A stretch of DNA of 14,810 nucleotides. It comes from Calditrichia bacterium. GTDB lineage: Bacteria; Calditrichota; Calditrichia; RBG-13-44-9; J075. The stretch is from positions 1 through 14,810 of the forward strand of contig JACKAP010000030.1 of the NCBI GenBank assembly GCA_020635015.1, read 5' to 3'. A model generated the notes under the pieces. The model did not search any database, was not told the origin of the DNA, and worked only from the letters and a program-made list of their open reading frames with translations. Positions 6,932-14,732 of the stretch are shown piece by piece. The translations under genes were made by a program, and so were the position numbers. Numbering within the stretch: position 1 is the stretch's first letter; each line of letters begins with the position of its first letter.

Positions 6932-8242
6932 ATGAAAGGAAAAATTACGTCATATAAAGCATTCGCCGCACTGATCTCGCTCTTCCTCTGGCTGAACGGC
7001 TGCAGCGACACCAAATCGGATGCCGAGTTGGATCTGACCGGGGAAACCGCCGTTGTAGAAAATGCCATGGTTGCGGTCAACTCGGCAAGCGGCGAGTGGC
7101 CGCAGTGGCTGGGGCCGGAACGTAACGGTAAGTCTTCCGAAACCGGTATTCGCACCGATTGGGCGGCCAATCCGCCCCGGGTGCTGTGGAAGATTGGTCT
7201 GGGCGACGGATTTTCCGGGATCGCGGTTTCCGGCGGCCGCGCCTACACGATGTTTGCCGATGGCGGCGATGAATACGCGCTTTGCGTCGACGCTGCCAGC
7301 GGCCGGGAGCTCTGGCGAGTGCAGACCGGCGGTGAGTTCTCCGACTGGCAGGGCGGCGACGGCCCCCGCTCCACCCCGGCGATCGATGGGGAGCGGGCCT
7401 ATTTTTTCAGCGCCGGCGGAAAGCTCTATGCCCTGGATGCCCGCAGCGGGGAACGGATCTGGATGCGCGATCTCAAAAACGAGTTCAATGCCTCGGAACC
7501 GGAATGGGGTTTTTGCGCCTCCCCGCTGATCGACGGCAATAAGCTCCTGATCGAAGTCGGCGGCCGCCCGGATAAAGCACTAGCCGCACTGGATAAAATG
7601 ACCGGACGTACGATTTGGGCCGCCCAAAATGGGAAGGCCGGGTATTCCTCGCCGATCATCATCACCGTCGACGGCCTGCGCCAGGCGATCTTTTTTACCG
7701 GCAGGGAAATCTTGGCGGTCGATCCGGAAGACGGCTCGCTGTATTGGAAAGAACCCTGGAAGACTTCCTACGACGTCAACGCCGCCACCCCGGTGTTCAT
7801 CGCCCCGGATAGGCTATTTATCTCATCTGGGTATGATGTGGGCGGTGCGCTATACCAGATCAGTGTGCAGGATGGAAATGCTGCCGTTCGCCAACTCTGG
7901 TTCAGCCGGGGAATGAAAAACAAGATGAACACGTCGATCTATCATGACGGTTACCTTTACGGCATCGACGGCAAGATATTGAAATGCCTGGACGCGGCCA
8001 GCGGCGAAGAGCAGTGGAAGACTCGCGGTTTTGGCGAAGGCACCCTGATCATGGCCGACGGCCACCTGCTGGTGCTGAGCGACCGGGGGGTGCTGGGATT
8101 GGTGAAGGCCACCCCGGAGCGCTATCTGTCGGTCGGGGAGGCGAAAGTGCTGGAGGGGTTGTGCTGGACCGTGCCCTCACTGGCAGGAGGCCGGCTGTTC
8201 CTGCGCAATCAGCGTGAGATGGTTTGTTTAGAGATAAAATAG
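6932..8242 (+). CDS. PQQ-like beta-propeller lipoprotein
   Basis: The 436-residue protein starts with a basic N-terminus, a hydrophobic segment and a lipobox-like LNGC with C24 as the lipidation site; asparagine at -2 is uncommon. It is probably anchored in the periplasm. From about residue 56 it has W-rich PQQ-like propeller blades. The opening WPQWLGPERNGK is characteristic of quinoprotein-like propellers in environmental bacteria, and recurrent blade ends follow: DAASGRELW, DARSGERIW, DKMTGRTIW, DPEDGSLYW and DAASGEEQW. These are the Trp-docking motifs of BamB and PQQ dehydrogenases. No dehydrogenase catalytic residues or cytochrome motif are evident, so binding or scaffolding is more likely than catalysis. 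The ATG directly abuts the GGATRAA array, which supplies the AAGGA upstream. Promoter position is unclear because the array fills the upstream gap. Confidence 0.85.
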   Translation: MKGKITSYKAFAALISLFLWLNGCSDTKSDAELDLTGETAVVENAMVAVNSASGEWPQWLGPERNGKSSETGIRTDWAANPPRVLWKIGLGDGFSGIAVSGGRAYTMFADGGDEYALCVDAASGRELWRVQTGGEFSDWQGGDGPRSTPAIDGERAYFFSAGGKLYALDARSGERIWMRDLKNEFNASEPEWGFCASPLIDGNKLLIEVGGRPDKALAALDKMTGRTIWAAQNGKAGYSSPIIITVDGLRQAIFFTGREILAVDPEDGSLYWKEPWKTSYDVNAATPVFIAPDRLFISSGYDVGGALYQISVQDGNAAVRQLWFSRGMKNKMNTSIYHDGYLYGIDGKILKCLDAASGEEQWKTRGFGEGTLIMADGHLLVLSDRGVLGLVKATPERYLSVGEAKVLEGLCWTVPSLAGGRLFLRNQREMVCLEIK

Positions 8243-8278
8243 TTTTCAGTTGTCGAGGAGATATTAAAAGATAAGTCT

Positions 8279-8427
8279 ACGGATTACACGGATTTTCACG
8301 GATAAGTATTTTGACATCTTGAGAATAAAAACGTCATAAATCTGATATTACGCGTAAATATGGAATCATCGCGAGTAATATCAGTTTACAAGTTCAGTAT
8401 AAATCCGTGATAATCCGTGTAATCCGT
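8279..8427. repeat. Nested inverted repeat (ACGGATT arms)
   Basis: Outer arms at 8279-8303 and 8403-8427 are complementary at 24 of 25 positions. Each arm is itself built from three ACGGAT units 9-10 bp apart. Inside lies a second perfect inverted repeat, CTGATATTAC (8342-8351) with GTAATATCAG (8375-8384). The 149-bp element sits in the 236-bp gap before the TonB-dependent receptor gene. No open frame or target-site duplication was recognised. It could form a large cruciform or be a non-coding interspersed element. Confidence 0.88.
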
Positions 8428-8478
8428 GGACAAAAAAATCAGGTAGTATTAAAGTATATGTGAAAGGACTGCGCTAAG

Positions 8479-10641
8479 ATGATCTCGAAATTTTTACGGC
8501 TTAAGCTACTGATATTGATTTCAATCTTCCAGGCCGGATTTGCCCAGGATTATGATGAATATACCCTGGAAGATTCCGTGACCGTCACCGCACAAAAAGA
8601 CGGCAAAGTTGCCACCTATAATACCATTGCCTTCAAGCTACCCATTCCCCTGCGCAGTACCCCGGCCAGCGTAAGCGTGGTACCCCAGGCCCTGCTGGCG
8701 AACCAGGGAGGGATCGTGCTGGGAGACGCCCTGCGTAATGTCAGCGGGGTCAACTGCCAGACCGGCAACGGGGTGTTCGATTATTTTATGATCCGCGGAT
8801 TCAACTCCCTGGACAACGGCCTGGTGATGACCGACGGCACCGCCGAGCCGGAGGTGATGTTTTACAATATGTATAACCTGGAACGGGTGGAAGTGCTCAA
8901 AGGGCCCTCGGCGTTTCTGTATGGCGGCAACCCCCTCTCAGGAACAGTTAACCTGGTGCGCAAAACCCCGGTGTTCGATAATTTCCTGCATCTGGGAGGC
9001 AGCTACGGGCAGTTCAATGCCTTCCGCAGTACGCTGGATGCCGGGATCGCCGACCCGGAAAAAGGACTGGCCCTGCGCCTCAATGGGCTGTGGCAGCGCT
9101 CCGATTTTTACCGCAACGACAAGGAGAATGAAACTTATGCGGTTAACCCGGCCTTCACCTGGCGGATCAATGACCGCAGCACGCTGCAAGTGAATTACGA
9201 ATACATGAACAGCCAATATAAGCCGGATGCCGGAATTCCCCTGCAGTTTAACCTGGAGACTATGGCCCTGGATCTGCTGCCGGATGTCGATCGCCAGACC
9301 TCGTACCAGACGCCTTTCGATGAATCGGATCAGACCATGCAGCGCCTGAAGGCGGATTTCCATACCCAATTGAGTTCCCGGGTAACCTTGCACAACAAGG
9401 CCTATTACAGCGATCTGGACTGGATCTCCAACGGCACCCTGCTGTTAGGCGCGTTTCCGATGCCCGACGGCAGTTACAGCGTGGGCCGCACCATGACCTT
9501 TTTGGACAGCCGGGAAAAATTGCTGGGCAATCAATTGGAGGCGCAGCTCAGTTTCCATACCGGTGCTCTGAAGCATACCGTGTTGGGCGGGGTGGAACTA
9601 CGCCGCACCACCAACGAGTTTCTGCTGGAATTGGCGCCTCCGCCCTCGCAATTCCTCCCCAACGGCCTGCCCCCGTTGGATCTCTCCAATCCGGTGGAAA
9701 CCGTTAACCGCCGGGATGATATCGCAGTATTCCCCCTGCAGACTGGAGATGTGACCAGCACCACCGTCGCGCCCTATCTGGTTAATCATATGCGCTTTTC
9801 CCGGGCATTCCAGCTGTTCTTCGGAGGACGTTACGACAATATCCAGTTCGAAAAAACCGGCAGCGGCGCCGGCACCGACACCCTGGCCGACCGCAGCTAT
9901 ACTCACTTCAGCCCGATGGTGGGCGCGGTGATCTCGCCTGCGGAAAATACCTCGCTTTACGCCAATTTCGGGCAGTCTTTCGCGCCGCCTTCCGCCCAGG
10001 CCGCCCGGGTGCTGGATGCTGAGGAAAGCCGGCAGATCGAAGCCGGGATTCGCCAGGAACTGCTGGGCGGTCGACTCAACGCCACCCTGGCGGTGTACCA
10101 ATTGACCAAGGAAAACATCGCTATTCCCGACCAGTTTGGGATCTCCTCTCAGGTGGGCGATCAAGAATCGCGCGGGGTGGAGGTGGAGATCGTTGCCGAG
10201 CCGCTGCGCAATTGGCTGGCCTTCATCAATTATGCCTACACCGATGCCGAGCTGACGAATTTTACCGAATTTGTGCAGACCGGCAGCGACGATTTCGGGC
10301 AGCCCCAATATGCCTTTTTCGACCGTTCCGGCAATACCCCGGCATTCGTGCCGGAGCACCTGGTCAATCTCTGGACCACCCGGGAATTTAGCAATGGCTT
10401 CGGGCTGGGCGCGGGCCTGCGCTACCTGAGCAGCCAGTTTATCGCCGACGATAATGTTTTCGAGATCGATCCCGCCTTGATGCTGGATGCCTCGGTGTTC
10501 TACCAGACCGCACAGATGCGCTGGCAGTTAAATTTCCGCAACATCACCGACACCGATACCGAAACCCGCGGCTTCGGCGCCTCCTCGGTGATACCGGCGA
10601 ATCCCTTCTCGGTGGTGGGAGGGGTGGAGATTAATTTGTAG
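8479..10641 (+). CDS. TonB-dependent siderophore-type outer-membrane receptor
   Basis: This is a 720-residue outer-membrane active transporter, energised by TonB-ExbBD, probably for an iron chelate. A signal peptide ends near A22 (GFA|Q). A TonB-box-like DSVTVTA follows at 32-38. The plug domain (about 45-160) shows the typical TPASVSVV, IRGFNSLDNGLVMTDG and VEVLKGPSAFLYG segments. The rest is a 22-strand-type barrel rich in alternating aromatic residues, with YTHFSPMVGAVISP and TSLYANFGQSFAPPS characteristic of the FhuA/FecA-like siderophore receptor subfamily. AAAGGA lies 10 bases upstream of the ATG. The last residues, VGGVEINL, end in Leu instead of the common Phe/Trp. No siderophore biosynthesis gene or Fur box was seen, so the ligand is unknown. 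The octamer array begins one base after the stop. Confidence 0.94.
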   Translation: MISKFLRLKLLILISIFQAGFAQDYDEYTLEDSVTVTAQKDGKVATYNTIAFKLPIPLRSTPASVSVVPQALLANQGGIVLGDALRNVSGVNCQTGNGVFDYFMIRGFNSLDNGLVMTDGTAEPEVMFYNMYNLERVEVLKGPSAFLYGGNPLSGTVNLVRKTPVFDNFLHLGGSYGQFNAFRSTLDAGIADPEKGLALRLNGLWQRSDFYRNDKENETYAVNPAFTWRINDRSTLQVNYEYMNSQYKPDAGIPLQFNLETMALDLLPDVDRQTSYQTPFDESDQTMQRLKADFHTQLSSRVTLHNKAYYSDLDWISNGTLLLGAFPMPDGSYSVGRTMTFLDSREKLLGNQLEAQLSFHTGALKHTVLGGVELRRTTNEFLLELAPPPSQFLPNGLPPLDLSNPVETVNRRDDIAVFPLQTGDVTSTTVAPYLVNHMRFSRAFQLFFGGRYDNIQFEKTGSGAGTDTLADRSYTHFSPMVGAVISPAENTSLYANFGQSFAPPSAQAARVLDAEESRQIEAGIRQELLGGRLNATLAVYQLTKENIAIPDQFGISSQVGDQESRGVEVEIVAEPLRNWLAFINYAYTDAELTNFTEFVQTGSDDFGQPQYAFFDRSGNTPAFVPEHLVNLWTTREFSNGFGLGAGLRYLSSQFIADDNVFEIDPALMLDASVFYQTAQMRWQLNFRNITDTDTETRGFGASSVIPANPFSVVGGVEINL

Positions 10642-10802
10642 GTGGATGGGATAATGGGATGATGGGTTAATGGGTTAATGGGAAAAACGGTGGCAGGGTA
10701 GGGTCGCGACCCTACCCTACATCCATACACCCATACACCCATACACCCATACACCCATACACCCATACACCCATACACCCATTAACCCATCAACCCATTA
10801 AC
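10642..10802. repeat. Octamer arrays in opposite orientation around a 24-bp palindrome
   Basis: Five octamers of the GTTAATGG type occupy 10642-10681 (GTGGATGG, GATAATGG, GATGATGG, then GTTAATGG twice). A perfect 24-bp palindrome centred on TCGCGA lies at 10695-10718. Seven perfect copies of CCATACAC follow at 10723-10778, then CCATTAAC, CCATCAAC and CCATTAAC at 10779-10802. The last three are the inverse of the left array, so the region can fold on itself with the palindrome and CCATACAC units in the loop. It starts one base after the receptor stop. There is no T-tract. Confidence 0.92.
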
Positions 10803-10825
10803 AATTCATTCTTTTACCTGGTGAA

Positions 10826-11044
10826 ATGATGCGTAAAACATGGATCTATCTCCTGCTCCTGCTGTTCTACCTGCTGCATAACGATCTGTGGTTCTGGCAT
10901 GATGCCCGCCTGGTGTGGGGGATGCCGGTCGGATTGTTTTATCATGTGCTCTATTGCCTGGCGGCGGCCGGGCTGATGGCGCTGCTGGTGCGCTACGCCT
11001 GGCCGGCCTACCTGGAGCACGAGCGCGACGGGGAGGGCGGATGA
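10826..11044 (+). CDS. DUF3311 small membrane protein, symporter partner
   Basis: This is a 72-residue protein with two membrane helices (about 5-24 and 35-57) separated by an aromatic HNDLWFWHDARLVWG loop. That is typical of DUF3311. These proteins are usually encoded immediately before a sodium:solute symporter and are thought to be small accessory subunits. Here the stop overlaps the symporter start as ATGA (11041-11044), so translational coupling is likely. Two consecutive ATGs (10826 and 10829) are possible starts. GGTGA at 10820-10824 fits the second slightly better by spacing. The function is inferred from the partnership; no enzymatic residues are present. Confidence 0.85.
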   Translation: MMRKTWIYLLLLLFYLLHNDLWFWHDARLVWGMPVGLFYHVLYCLAAAGLMALLVRYAWPAYLEHERDGEGG

Positions 11045-12519
11045 TCCTGCTGCTGATTGCTATCTACCTGGCACTGGTGCTGTCGATCGGCCTGTTCAGC
11101 AATCGCCTGTTCCGCAAGACCGGGGAGGATTATTTCGTCGCCAGCCGCACCATCGGCCCGTTCGTGCTGCTGATGTCGCTCTTCGGCACCCACATGACCG
11201 CTTTTTCCCTGCTGGGGGCTTCCGGGGAGGCCTATCTCAACGGCATCGGGGTCTTTGGGCTGATGGCCTCATCATCCGCCTTGATGGTGCCGGTGGTCTT
11301 CTTCTTCATCGGCACCCGGCTGTGGGCGATCGGGAAGCATCACCGCTACCTGACCCAGGTGCAGTTCTTCCGGGAACGCTGGGAGTCTGCTCCCCTGGGC
11401 CTGGCACTCTTCCTGGTGCTGGCCGGCCTGATGGTGCCCTATCTACTGATCGGGGTGATGGGCGGGGGGATCACCCTCAACAGCATGACCGGCGGCGAGG
11501 TGCCGCAGTGGGTGGGCGGGCTGTTGGTCTGCGCGGTCATTTTCACCTATGTCACCCTGGGCGGGATGCGCGGCACCGCCTGGGTGAACACCTTTCAGAC
11601 GCTGGTGTTCATGGTGCTGGGAGCGGTCACCTTCTTTATGATTGTCGATCAATACGGTGGCCTGGCGCGGGCCATGCAGCAGGTCCGCGAGCAGGGCAAC
11701 GCCCAACTGCTGGTGCGCGGCGATAAGATCAATCCCTGGAAGATGCTCACCTATACCTTCATCCCGCTGTCGGTGGGCATGTTCCCGCATATCTTCATGC
11801 ATTGGCTCTCCGCTAAAAGCGCGCGCACCTTCCGCTATCCGGTGATGTTTTATCCCCTGTGTATTGCCATCGTCTGGGTGCCCAGCGTGCTGCTGGGCGT
11901 GTTGGGGCGGATCGACTTTGATCCTGCCACCACCCCGGGCAATGCGGTGCTGGTGGAGATGGTGGCGCGTCACGCGCCGGGAGTGTTGGGAGGATTTCTG
12001 GCCGCCGGGGTGTTTGCCGCCATCATGTCTTCCCTGGATTCTCAAACCCTGGCTCTCGGCACCATGTTTACCCAGGATATTGTGCGACACTACGGGTTCC
12101 GCGATCAGCTTAGCGAACGCCAGCAGGTGCTGATCGGGCGGCTGTTTGTGCTGGGGATCCTGTTGGTCACCTTCATCCTGGCCCAGGTGTCGGCGCGGAG
12201 CATCTTCAAATTGGCGGTATGGTCGTTTAGCGGGTTTTCCGCCCTGCTGCCGGTGGCGGTTGCCGCCCTGTTCTGGAAGCGCAGCACCGCTGCGGGCGCG
12301 ATGGCCGCCGTGCTCAGTGTGGCGTTGCTCTGGATCTATTTTTTTGTGCAGGGCTGGGAAAATCCCGGCTATACCGTCGGCGGTACCGGGGTGATGCCGG
12401 TCGCAGTGATGTTTGCGGTGTCGGCATTGATGATCGTGCTGGTCTCGCTGCTGACCGCGCCGCCCTCCGCCGCCACTATCGGCAAATTTTTCCCGGAATC
12501 GTCAGCTGATGGCCGATGA
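11041..12519 (+). CDS. Sodium:solute symporter family (SSS) transporter
   Basis: This is a 492-residue inner-membrane transporter with about 13 hydrophobic segments. It belongs to the SSSF family (PanF, PutP, ActP), which imports small solutes with Na+. Family features include YFVASRTIGPF (31-41) after the first span and the THMTAFSLLGASGEAY region (50-65), which holds helix-break and substrate/Na+ contacts in this fold. FAAIMSSLDSQTLALGTMFTQDI corresponds to the conserved helix-8-like segment with Ser/Thr sodium ligands. I chose ATG 11041 because it overlaps the DUF3311 stop and precedes a proper hydrophobic N-terminus; an upstream frame extension would be out of keeping with the family. The substrate cannot be read from the sequence; pairing with DUF3311 is seen for carboxylate-type symporters. 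Confidence 0.92.
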   Translation: MILLLIAIYLALVLSIGLFSNRLFRKTGEDYFVASRTIGPFVLLMSLFGTHMTAFSLLGASGEAYLNGIGVFGLMASSSALMVPVVFFFIGTRLWAIGKHHRYLTQVQFFRERWESAPLGLALFLVLAGLMVPYLLIGVMGGGITLNSMTGGEVPQWVGGLLVCAVIFTYVTLGGMRGTAWVNTFQTLVFMVLGAVTFFMIVDQYGGLARAMQQVREQGNAQLLVRGDKINPWKMLTYTFIPLSVGMFPHIFMHWLSAKSARTFRYPVMFYPLCIAIVWVPSVLLGVLGRIDFDPATTPGNAVLVEMVARHAPGVLGGFLAAGVFAAIMSSLDSQTLALGTMFTQDIVRHYGFRDQLSERQQVLIGRLFVLGILLVTFILAQVSARSIFKLAVWSFSGFSALLPVAVAALFWKRSTAAGAMAAVLSVALLWIYFFVQGWENPGYTVGGTGVMPVAVMFAVSALMIVLVSLLTAPPSAATIGKFFPESSADGR

Positions 12520-12539
12520 AAAAACGACTTGTTACTGAC

Positions 12540-12625
12540 GCCACAGAGACACAGAGATCACAGAGATAGTTCGTTAGCTTTTAGGGTGTGCTGACATTTC
12601 TCTGTGTACTCTGTGTCCCTGTGGC
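12540..12625. repeat. Inverted repeat with ACAGAG-type arms
   Basis: Arms at 12540-12566 and 12599-12625 are complementary at 24 of 27 positions around a 32-base spacer. Each arm is a run of 8-9 bp units of the CACAGAGA type. The element lies 20 bp after the symporter stop and 58 bp before the glycosyltransferase start. A modest T-rich stretch follows (12630-12643), so it might also weakly terminate transcription. It shares no sequence with the other repeats but has the same architecture. Confidence 0.87.
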
Positions 12626-12683
12626 AATGATATTTTGATATTTGAAACGTATTCTCAATTCGATTCTAAACCAGGATGTTGAC

Positions 12684-14012
12684 ATGACCGCCAACGACCG
12701 GAAACTGAAAATCGCCTACATCGCCGCCGGGGCCGCCGGGATGTATTGCGGCAGTTGCGCCCGCGACAATGCCCTGGCCACCGCCCTGATCCGCAAAGGG
12801 CACGAAGTGGCGCTGATCCCTACTTATACCCCCCTGCGCACCGACGAACCAGGCGCCAGCATTGACCGGGTGTTCTTTAACGGGATCAATGTCTACCTGC
12901 AGCAGAAGCTTCCCTTTCTGCGCAAGGGAAACCGCCTGTTGGAGGGGATTTTCGAGAGCCGGCGGATGGTGAACTGGATTGCCAAAGCCAATGCCTCCAC
13001 CAACGCAAAGGATCTCGGTGAGCTGACCATTTCGATGTTGCAGGGGGAAGCCGGCAACCAACGCCATGAGCTGGAAAAGCTGGTTGCCTGGCTGAAGGAT
13101 GAATACCGCCCGGAGATTGTGCAGATCACCAATTCGATGATGATCGGGATGGCCCGGGAGATCAAGCGTGCCCTGGACGTGCCGGTGCTCTGCGTGCTGC
13201 AGGGAGAAGATATCTTTTTAGACGACCTTGCCGAGCCTTACAAAAGCCGGGCAATGGCCCTGCTGCGCGAGCGGATCGGTGATGCCGACGGGCTGATCGC
13301 CACCAGCCGGTTTTATGCCGATTATATGGCGGAATATCTGGCGGTCGAACGGGAGAAGATCCATCCGGTGCGCATCGGGATCAATCCTGCCGGGCATGGG
13401 CTGGCGGATCCCACCGCAGTGGAGGCTCCGTTCGTCATCGGCTACCTGGCCCGGATCTGCCCGGAGAAGGGGCTGCACCTGCTGGTGGAGGCCTTTCGCC
13501 GGCTGGCCGCCCGGGCGAAGCCGGGAGATTTCCGCCTGCGTATCGCCGGTTACCTGGGCGCGCGCGACCGGGCGTACTTCGAAGAGATTCGCCGTAATGT
13601 AACGGAATGGGGCCTGGCCGGGCAGGTGGATTTTGTGGGAGAAGTCGACCGCGAGGAGAAAATTGCTTTCTTGAATAGCCTGCATGTTCTGTCGGTGCCG
13701 ACAGTATATCGCGAGCCGAAGGGGCTCTTCCTGCTGGAAGCGCTGGCCAACGGGGTGCCGGTGATCCAGCCGGCCCACGGTGCCTTCCCGGAGCTGATCG
13801 AGGCCACCGGGGGCGGGATGCTGGTGGCTCCGGATAACCCTGATGCAATCGCAGAGGCAGTGCTTGAGCTCCGCAATGATCCGATGCAGCGACAGCAGCT
13901 CGGCCGCCAGGGCAAAGCTGCCGTGCACCGCGACTTCACCCACGAGGCGATGGCGGAAGAGACGCTGCAGGTTTTTCGGAAATATGTTGGAAGGATAAAG
14001 GATGAAGGATAA
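12684..14012 (+). CDS. Family-4 glycosyltransferase (GT-B fold)
   Basis: This 442-residue protein is predicted to transfer a sugar from a nucleotide donor to an unknown acceptor in the cytoplasm. The N-terminal GT-B domain has AAGAAGMYCGSCARDNALA (14-32), a signature of a GT4 subgroup common in environmental bacteria. The C-terminal donor domain has GYLARICPEKGLHLL and the EX7E motif (E344 and E352 in EPKGLFLLE), followed by NGVPVIQP and GAFPELIE. I chose ATG 12684 because AGGA at 12673-12676 lies 7 bases upstream; a TTG 42 bases earlier is possible. The final six residues, RIKDEG, and the stop codon are encoded by the GGATRAA heptamer array, so the native C-terminus appears replaced. No polysaccharide cluster surrounds it, so the acceptor is unknown. 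Confidence 0.93.
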   Translation: MTANDRKLKIAYIAAGAAGMYCGSCARDNALATALIRKGHEVALIPTYTPLRTDEPGASIDRVFFNGINVYLQQKLPFLRKGNRLLEGIFESRRMVNWIAKANASTNAKDLGELTISMLQGEAGNQRHELEKLVAWLKDEYRPEIVQITNSMMIGMAREIKRALDVPVLCVLQGEDIFLDDLAEPYKSRAMALLRERIGDADGLIATSRFYADYMAEYLAVEREKIHPVRIGINPAGHGLADPTAVEAPFVIGYLARICPEKGLHLLVEAFRRLAARAKPGDFRLRIAGYLGARDRAYFEEIRRNVTEWGLAGQVDFVGEVDREEKIAFLNSLHVLSVPTVYREPKGLFLLEALANGVPVIQPAHGAFPELIEATGGGMLVAPDNPDAIAEAVLELRNDPMQRQQLGRQGKAAVHRDFTHEAMAEETLQVFRKYVGRIKDEG

Positions 14013-14187
14013 AGGATGAAGGATAAAGGATAAAGGATAAAGGATAAAGGATGAAGGATAAAGGATGAAGGTTAAAGGATGAAGGTTAAAGGATAAAGGA
14101 TGAAGGATGAAGGAGTAAAGATCAAGGAGCGAAGTTAGTACCGCACTTTTTACTTCATCCTTTATCCTTCATCCTTTATCCTTTTAT
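13993..14187. repeat. GGATRAA heptamer array with inverted copy
   Basis: Seventeen consecutive heptamers (GGATAAA, GGATGAA and two GGTTAAA) run from 13993 to 14111 and then decay into GGAGTAAA-like units. About four inverted units (CTTCATC/CTTTATC) lie at 14153-14187. Left 13991-14021 and right 14153-14183 are perfectly complementary over 31 bases. The stop codon of the glycosyltransferase lies inside the third unit. One CCGCACT heptamer sits in the spacer at 14141-14147. Confidence 0.93.
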
Positions 14188-14192
14188 TTTTT
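14153..14192 (+). terminator. Possible intrinsic terminator formed by the inverted heptamers
   Basis: The 3' arm of the 31-bp perfect inverted repeat (14153-14183, pairing with 13991-14021) is followed directly by a T-rich tail at 14182-14192, reading TTTTATTTTTT. That is the stem-plus-U-tract arrangement of a Rho-independent terminator, and it is placed between the glycosyltransferase and FHA genes. The stem is long and only moderately GC-rich, and the loop is over 100 bases, so efficiency is uncertain. Confidence 0.4.
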
Positions 14193-14193
14193 G

Positions 14194-14214
14194 CCCTCCG
14201 CCCTCCGCCCTCCG
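14194..14214. repeat. Heptamer tandem repeat, CCCTCCG x3
   Basis: Three perfect CCCTCCG copies directly follow the T-tract after the inverted GGATRAA units. In another phase the unit is CCGCCCT, one base different from the CCGCACT array at 1-35. Two unrelated heptamer families therefore adjoin within one gap. Confidence 0.85.
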
Positions 14215-14252
14215 CAATTTGACCTCCAACACAAATCTTACTGTGCAGAATT

Positions 14253-14303
14253 CCCAAATTGGGCACCGAAAAGCGAGGGAACGCGCAACCGGATTGCTGC
14301 GCG
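14253..14303. promoter_or_regulatory. Two dyads in the leader of the FHA gene
   Basis: CCCAA-A-TTGGG at 14253-14263 is a perfect 11-bp dyad resembling an operator. CGCGCA (14282-14287) and TGCGCG (14298-14303) form a perfect 6-bp stem with a 10-base loop, about 28 bases before the AAGGAG site at 14332. Either could act in regulation of the FHA gene; no promoter boxes were identified. The role is inference. Confidence 0.3.
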
Positions 14304-14346
14304 AGTATTCGTGAGAACGAAACCGGAAAACAAGGAGCGTGACATT

Positions 14347-14715
14347 ATGCCCGCCAAAATTGTGATTACCCGTGATAATGATCCCCATTGGGAGAGCGGC
14401 CGGGAGTTTACCCGGAAGGTGGTGACTATCGGCCGCTCTGCCAGTAATAGTTTGACCCTGGATGATCCGGAAAAATGGATCTCCCGCCGTCATGCCGAGT
14501 TGAAAAAGATCGGCAGTGAGTATTTCATCTGCGACTGTGGCAGCAGTAATGCCACCTATCTCAACCGGCAACCGCTGCTTCCGCACCGCCCACAGCTGCT
14601 GCACGAGGGCGACACGATCAAAATCGGCCACTATACCCTGACCTGCGTGCGCTTTTATGAGACAGGGAAGGACTCGCTGAGGCTCTCTGCTGAGGCGGCA
14701 GCGGACGACCGATGA
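14347..14715 (+). CDS. Small FHA-domain protein
   Basis: The 122-residue protein is essentially one forkhead-associated domain, which binds phosphothreonine peptides. The conserved core is visible: IGRS (G29, R30), SRRH (S46, R47 and H49) and GSSNATYLN (S67, N68), where the usual SSNGT is SSNAT. The final strands, HEGDTIKIGHYTLTC, complete the sandwich. It would act in the cytoplasm as a reader of Ser/Thr kinase signalling; no such kinase is encoded in the window. I chose ATG 14347 because AAGGAG at 14332-14337 lies 9 bases upstream; an in-frame TTG at 14191 would translate a repeat array and is unlikely. It stands alone between repeat blocks, so its partners are unknown. Confidence 0.93.
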   Translation: MPAKIVITRDNDPHWESGREFTRKVVTIGRSASNSLTLDDPEKWISRRHAELKKIGSEYFICDCGSSNATYLNRQPLLPHRPQLLHEGDTIKIGHYTLTCVRFYETGKDSLRLSAEAAADDR

Positions 14716-14732
14716 ATGGGGGGAGTAACAAA

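Noticed and set aside
6796..7170. Minus-strand open frame with FILHPLS-like repeats
   Set aside because: The reverse strand of GGATRAA has no stop codons in any frame, so an open frame there is expected and carries no meaning.
8279..8427. Insertion sequence
   Set aside because: Terminal arms exist, but there is no transposase frame between them and no visible target duplication, so only a repeat is reported.
10500..10778. Minus-strand open frame with repeated YGCMGVWV-like peptide
   Set aside because: It is the translation of the CCATACAC octamer array and the end of the receptor gene; no independent support.
10723..10802. CRISPR array
   Set aside because: Units are contiguous octamers with no spacers, and no cas gene is in the window.
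10915..11040. N-terminal extension of the symporter by 42 codons
   Set aside because: It overlaps the DUF3311 gene in another frame, is Gly/Ala/Arg-rich and not membrane-like. The ATGA overlap at 11041 gives a natural start.
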